Source: Spinacia oleracea (Eukaryota; Streptophyta; Magnoliopsida; Caryophyllales; Amaranthaceae). Taken from it: a stretch of DNA of 64,000 nucleotides. Positions 61,919-64,000 of this stretch are shown in pieces. Location of the stretch: assembly GCF_020520425.1 (NCBI RefSeq), contig NC_079490.1:38820723-38884722 (forward strand), in the 5' to 3' direction. Numbering within the stretch: position 1 is the first letter of the stretch; each line of letters begins with the position of its first letter. The position numbers and the translations under genes were made by a program. A model generated the notes under the pieces. That model worked only from the letters and a program-made list of their open reading frames with translations. It was not told where the DNA came from and made no database searches.

Positions 61919-62959
61919 TAGAGATGGCAGCGGGTCCAGGATTCTACCCGGACCCTGTCGGACCCTACCCTAAAATTAGGGTATGGGTCTTTATTTTTTA
62001 GACCCTATAGGGTAAGGGTAGGGTATGGGCATATGCTGTTTTCTTTACGGTAGGGTAAGGGTCTTAATTTTTCAGACCCTTACCCTACCCATACCCTACC
62101 CACGGACCCTTAAGACCCATACCCTACCCATACCCTACCCACGGACCCTTAAGACCCATACCCTACCCATACCCTATATTTAGACCCGCTTAAATTTTGT
62201 TATTTTTATGTACTTCACTTTTTTTGTAGGATCTTGATGAAGGAGTAGATGATGATATGGACGATAACTACTACTAAAGTACTGAAAGGATGCCTATTTA
62301 TTAACATTAATGTTGTGTAGTTAAGAATGTGGGATTTTGTAACTTATGAGCTTCGTACTTTAAGATGTATTGTGTTTAAGGAAAGACAAGGATAATTTTT
62401 GAAGACTAGCTATTTATTTGTTTTAAAATGCCTTATTAATCGTTGTTCTTGTATTATTTTTGCATATTACATACAATTGCATACAAAAAAGGAAATAAAA
62501 GTTATAGTTTAACGCAGACCCGCATAAGACCCTAGACCCTACCCATACCCTGTTGGACCCATAGGGTCCGGGTAAGGGTCTTATAATTTTCACTACAAGA
62601 ATTTGTATCTTTAACGACAACCTAATTACGACGGGTCAAAAATCCCGTCGCAAAAGCCTTTTGCGACGGGGCTAACAACCAAACAATGACGGGAATAACC
62701 GTCGCAAAAGTCTTTTACGACGGGTTTACGTTGGATTTACGATGGGATTTCTATTAACGACGGCCCCCTTTTATGACGGGCTCGCGACAGGAAATCCCGT
62801 CGTTAATCAACGATTATTGACCTTTCGCGACGGGATTTCCCGTCATTAATAGTACAATTTCTTGTAGTGTTTAGACCCTATAGGGTAAGGGTAGGGTATG
62901 GGTATATGTCAAAAAATTAGGGTCCGGGTATTACTAGACCCTACCCATTGCCATCCCTA
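61919..62959. mobile_element. hAT-like element rich in CCCTACCC repeats, 8-bp duplication TACGTAAC
   Basis: Starts TAGAGATGGCAGCGGGT and ends ACCCATTGCCATCCCTA, an inverted repeat. The 8-bp flanks 61,911-61,918 and 62,960-62,967 are both tacgtaac. Both arms contain tandem accctacccataccct runs facing each other. A middle part (62,220-62,275) encodes an acidic tail followed by a stop, which might derive from a transposase 3' end. A CACTA MITE is inserted inside it. Confidence 0.87.
62591..62869. mobile_element. CACTA MITE, second copy, TTT target duplication, nested in the hAT-like element
   Basis: Starts CACTACAAGAATTTGTATC and ends TACAATTTCTTGTAGTG, flanked by ttt on both sides. It is closely similar to 59,423-59,691 and keeps more intact gacgggatttcccgtc palindromes. 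Confidence 0.93.
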
Positions 62960-63036
62960 TACGTAACTGAACGGTCTCATAATAACTGGACCGTCAGTTA
63001 CGACTTGGCCCAAAAAGAAGGCCACACCACACCGCG

Positions 63037-63083
63037 CACGTGCCACGTGCCACGTGCCACGTGCCACGTGCCACGTGCCACGA
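63037..63083. repeat. Tandem (CACGTGC)n G-box array
   Basis: Six consecutive CACGTG hexamers with a 7-base period. CACGTG is the plant G-box core bound by bZIP and bHLH proteins. The array is in an LTR-like region before an accaatatgggac block. Confidence 0.85.
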
Positions 63084-64000
63084 ACACGAACCGGACGGAC
63101 GGCGGCGCGCGTGTGGGGATTCCCTTCTTAGCCCAAACCACTAGGGGAAGCACTTCAAGAAGTAAACAACACTTCCCTATATTTAAACAAGGAGAAAAGT
63201 TCATTTTCTTTCCATGTGGGACAAAACCCTTTCCTTTAAATACTCCACTTAAAAATGCCACTTTTCATTTCCACCAATATGGGACTTTTTCACAATATGA
63301 TAAAACTCTTTCATTGCATTGTTTCCAACAGAGTTTATTAGGGATTAAACTCTAGTTTCAGAAGAAATCCCGTTCAATCAGATCCATTGTTTAAGTAGTG
63401 ATGCTACACCTTTTATATGGACAGAATTACGAAAATTGGTGGATTTCTATCTCTTACATTATAATCTGACTTGTTTAAAATATCAAAGGATGAGATAAAT
63501 TGTGTGACTCACTTGATGAATGAGCATTGCATGCACTCATCAAGTGAGTAGATGTTCGAGGACGCTGAATTATTAGTATAGTGCTTTAGAGATGATGGTG
63601 GTGGAAGAAGAAGAAGAAAAAGAAGAAGATGGTGATTGATGATTGATGGCATGAAGGGAAAGAAGAGGAGTAGTATAAGTGAAAGAAAGCCCAAAAAAAA
63701 GTTTTGAGTTTTTGTTTTTAGAGAATAATAGATAATTAATTTTGTGGGGTTTAAGTATTAAGTTAATATTCGGATTAGTAGAGAAAATGGTTGAGTAGGG
63801 CAAAAAGGTAAATTCACGCTAACGGGGATTTGACGGAATGGACGGAAAATGCTCATTAAGGGCATTTTGTGTTATTTTTTAAAACCTCAGAGGGATTCGG
63901 TGCATTTTGGAAAGTTTAACGGTATTTGGTGCATTAAGGCAAACTTCAGGGTCATTTGTTGAAAAATCCGTTTTAAATACTAGGTATAAATTTTCATTTC
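63084..64000. other. Window end, no gene recognised
   Basis: Contains an LTR-like stretch (63,110-63,360) and a gaagaagaagaaa low-complexity run at 63,600-63,640. The minus frames at 63,509-63,803 are low-complexity artefacts. Confidence 0.45.

Overview
This is nuclear DNA of a flowering plant, most likely a eudicot. It is AT-rich and made almost entirely of nested transposable elements. No ordinary, complete host gene was recognised, and the species cannot be told from the sequence alone. The repeat content points to a plant: a Tat/Retand-type Ty3 retrotransposon with an antisense gene, a CACTA element with TNP2 and Ptta/En-Spm (Transposase_24-like) genes, copia-type elements with TGGTATCA primer sites, FAR1/SWIM-type MULE transposase, and plant MITEs.

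Region 1 (1-28,984). Positions 1-609 are the 5' interior of a minus-strand Retand-like retrotransposon. Its LTR (610-878 and 28,838-28,984) is split by a ~28 kb CACTA element (879-28,837). The CACTA element carries two decayed minus-strand genes: a Transposase_24-like gene (7,798-18,060) and a TNP2 transposase (21,240-24,647). It also carries plus-strand fragments of three unrelated host genes: an NRT1/PTR (NPF) transporter, LpxB (lipid-A-disaccharide synthase) and a STICHEL-like gene. Nested inside it are a 5.7 kb non-autonomous copia-like element with an AGATA target duplication (10,301-15,956), an Athila-like LTR (2,477-3,916) and two LINE fragments.

Region 2 (28,985-41,788). A Retand-like element (30,107-41,230, minus strand) has 426-bp LTRs in which I saw no difference. 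Its gag-pol is broken by in-frame stops and a deletion of the reverse transcriptase core. A six-exon antisense gene (1,008 codons) between pol and the 3' LTR is fully open. Two copies of one MITE family lie on either side in inverted orientation.

Region 3 (41,789-54,289). A 12.5 kb Mutator-like element is bounded by a perfect 9-bp target duplication (GTACCTAAT). It holds two tail-to-tail multi-exon genes that splice in silico to uninterrupted frames: a 1,019-aa ULP1/C48-like protease-domain protein (+) and an 833-aa FAR1/MULE/SWIM transposase (-). Introns and intergenic DNA are packed with a short near-palindromic motif, AGTWACT, that is nearly absent from the exons. This intact two-gene element with its motif arrays is the most notable system in the window.

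Region 4 (54,290-64,000). This is a mosaic of small elements: a hAT MITE (8-bp duplication ATAACATG), copia LTRs including an inverted pair, two copies of one CACTA MITE (duplications ATG and TTT), and a hAT-like element (duplication TACGTAAC) made of CCCTACCC-type repeats. A (CACGTGC)n G-box array and low-complexity flank complete it.
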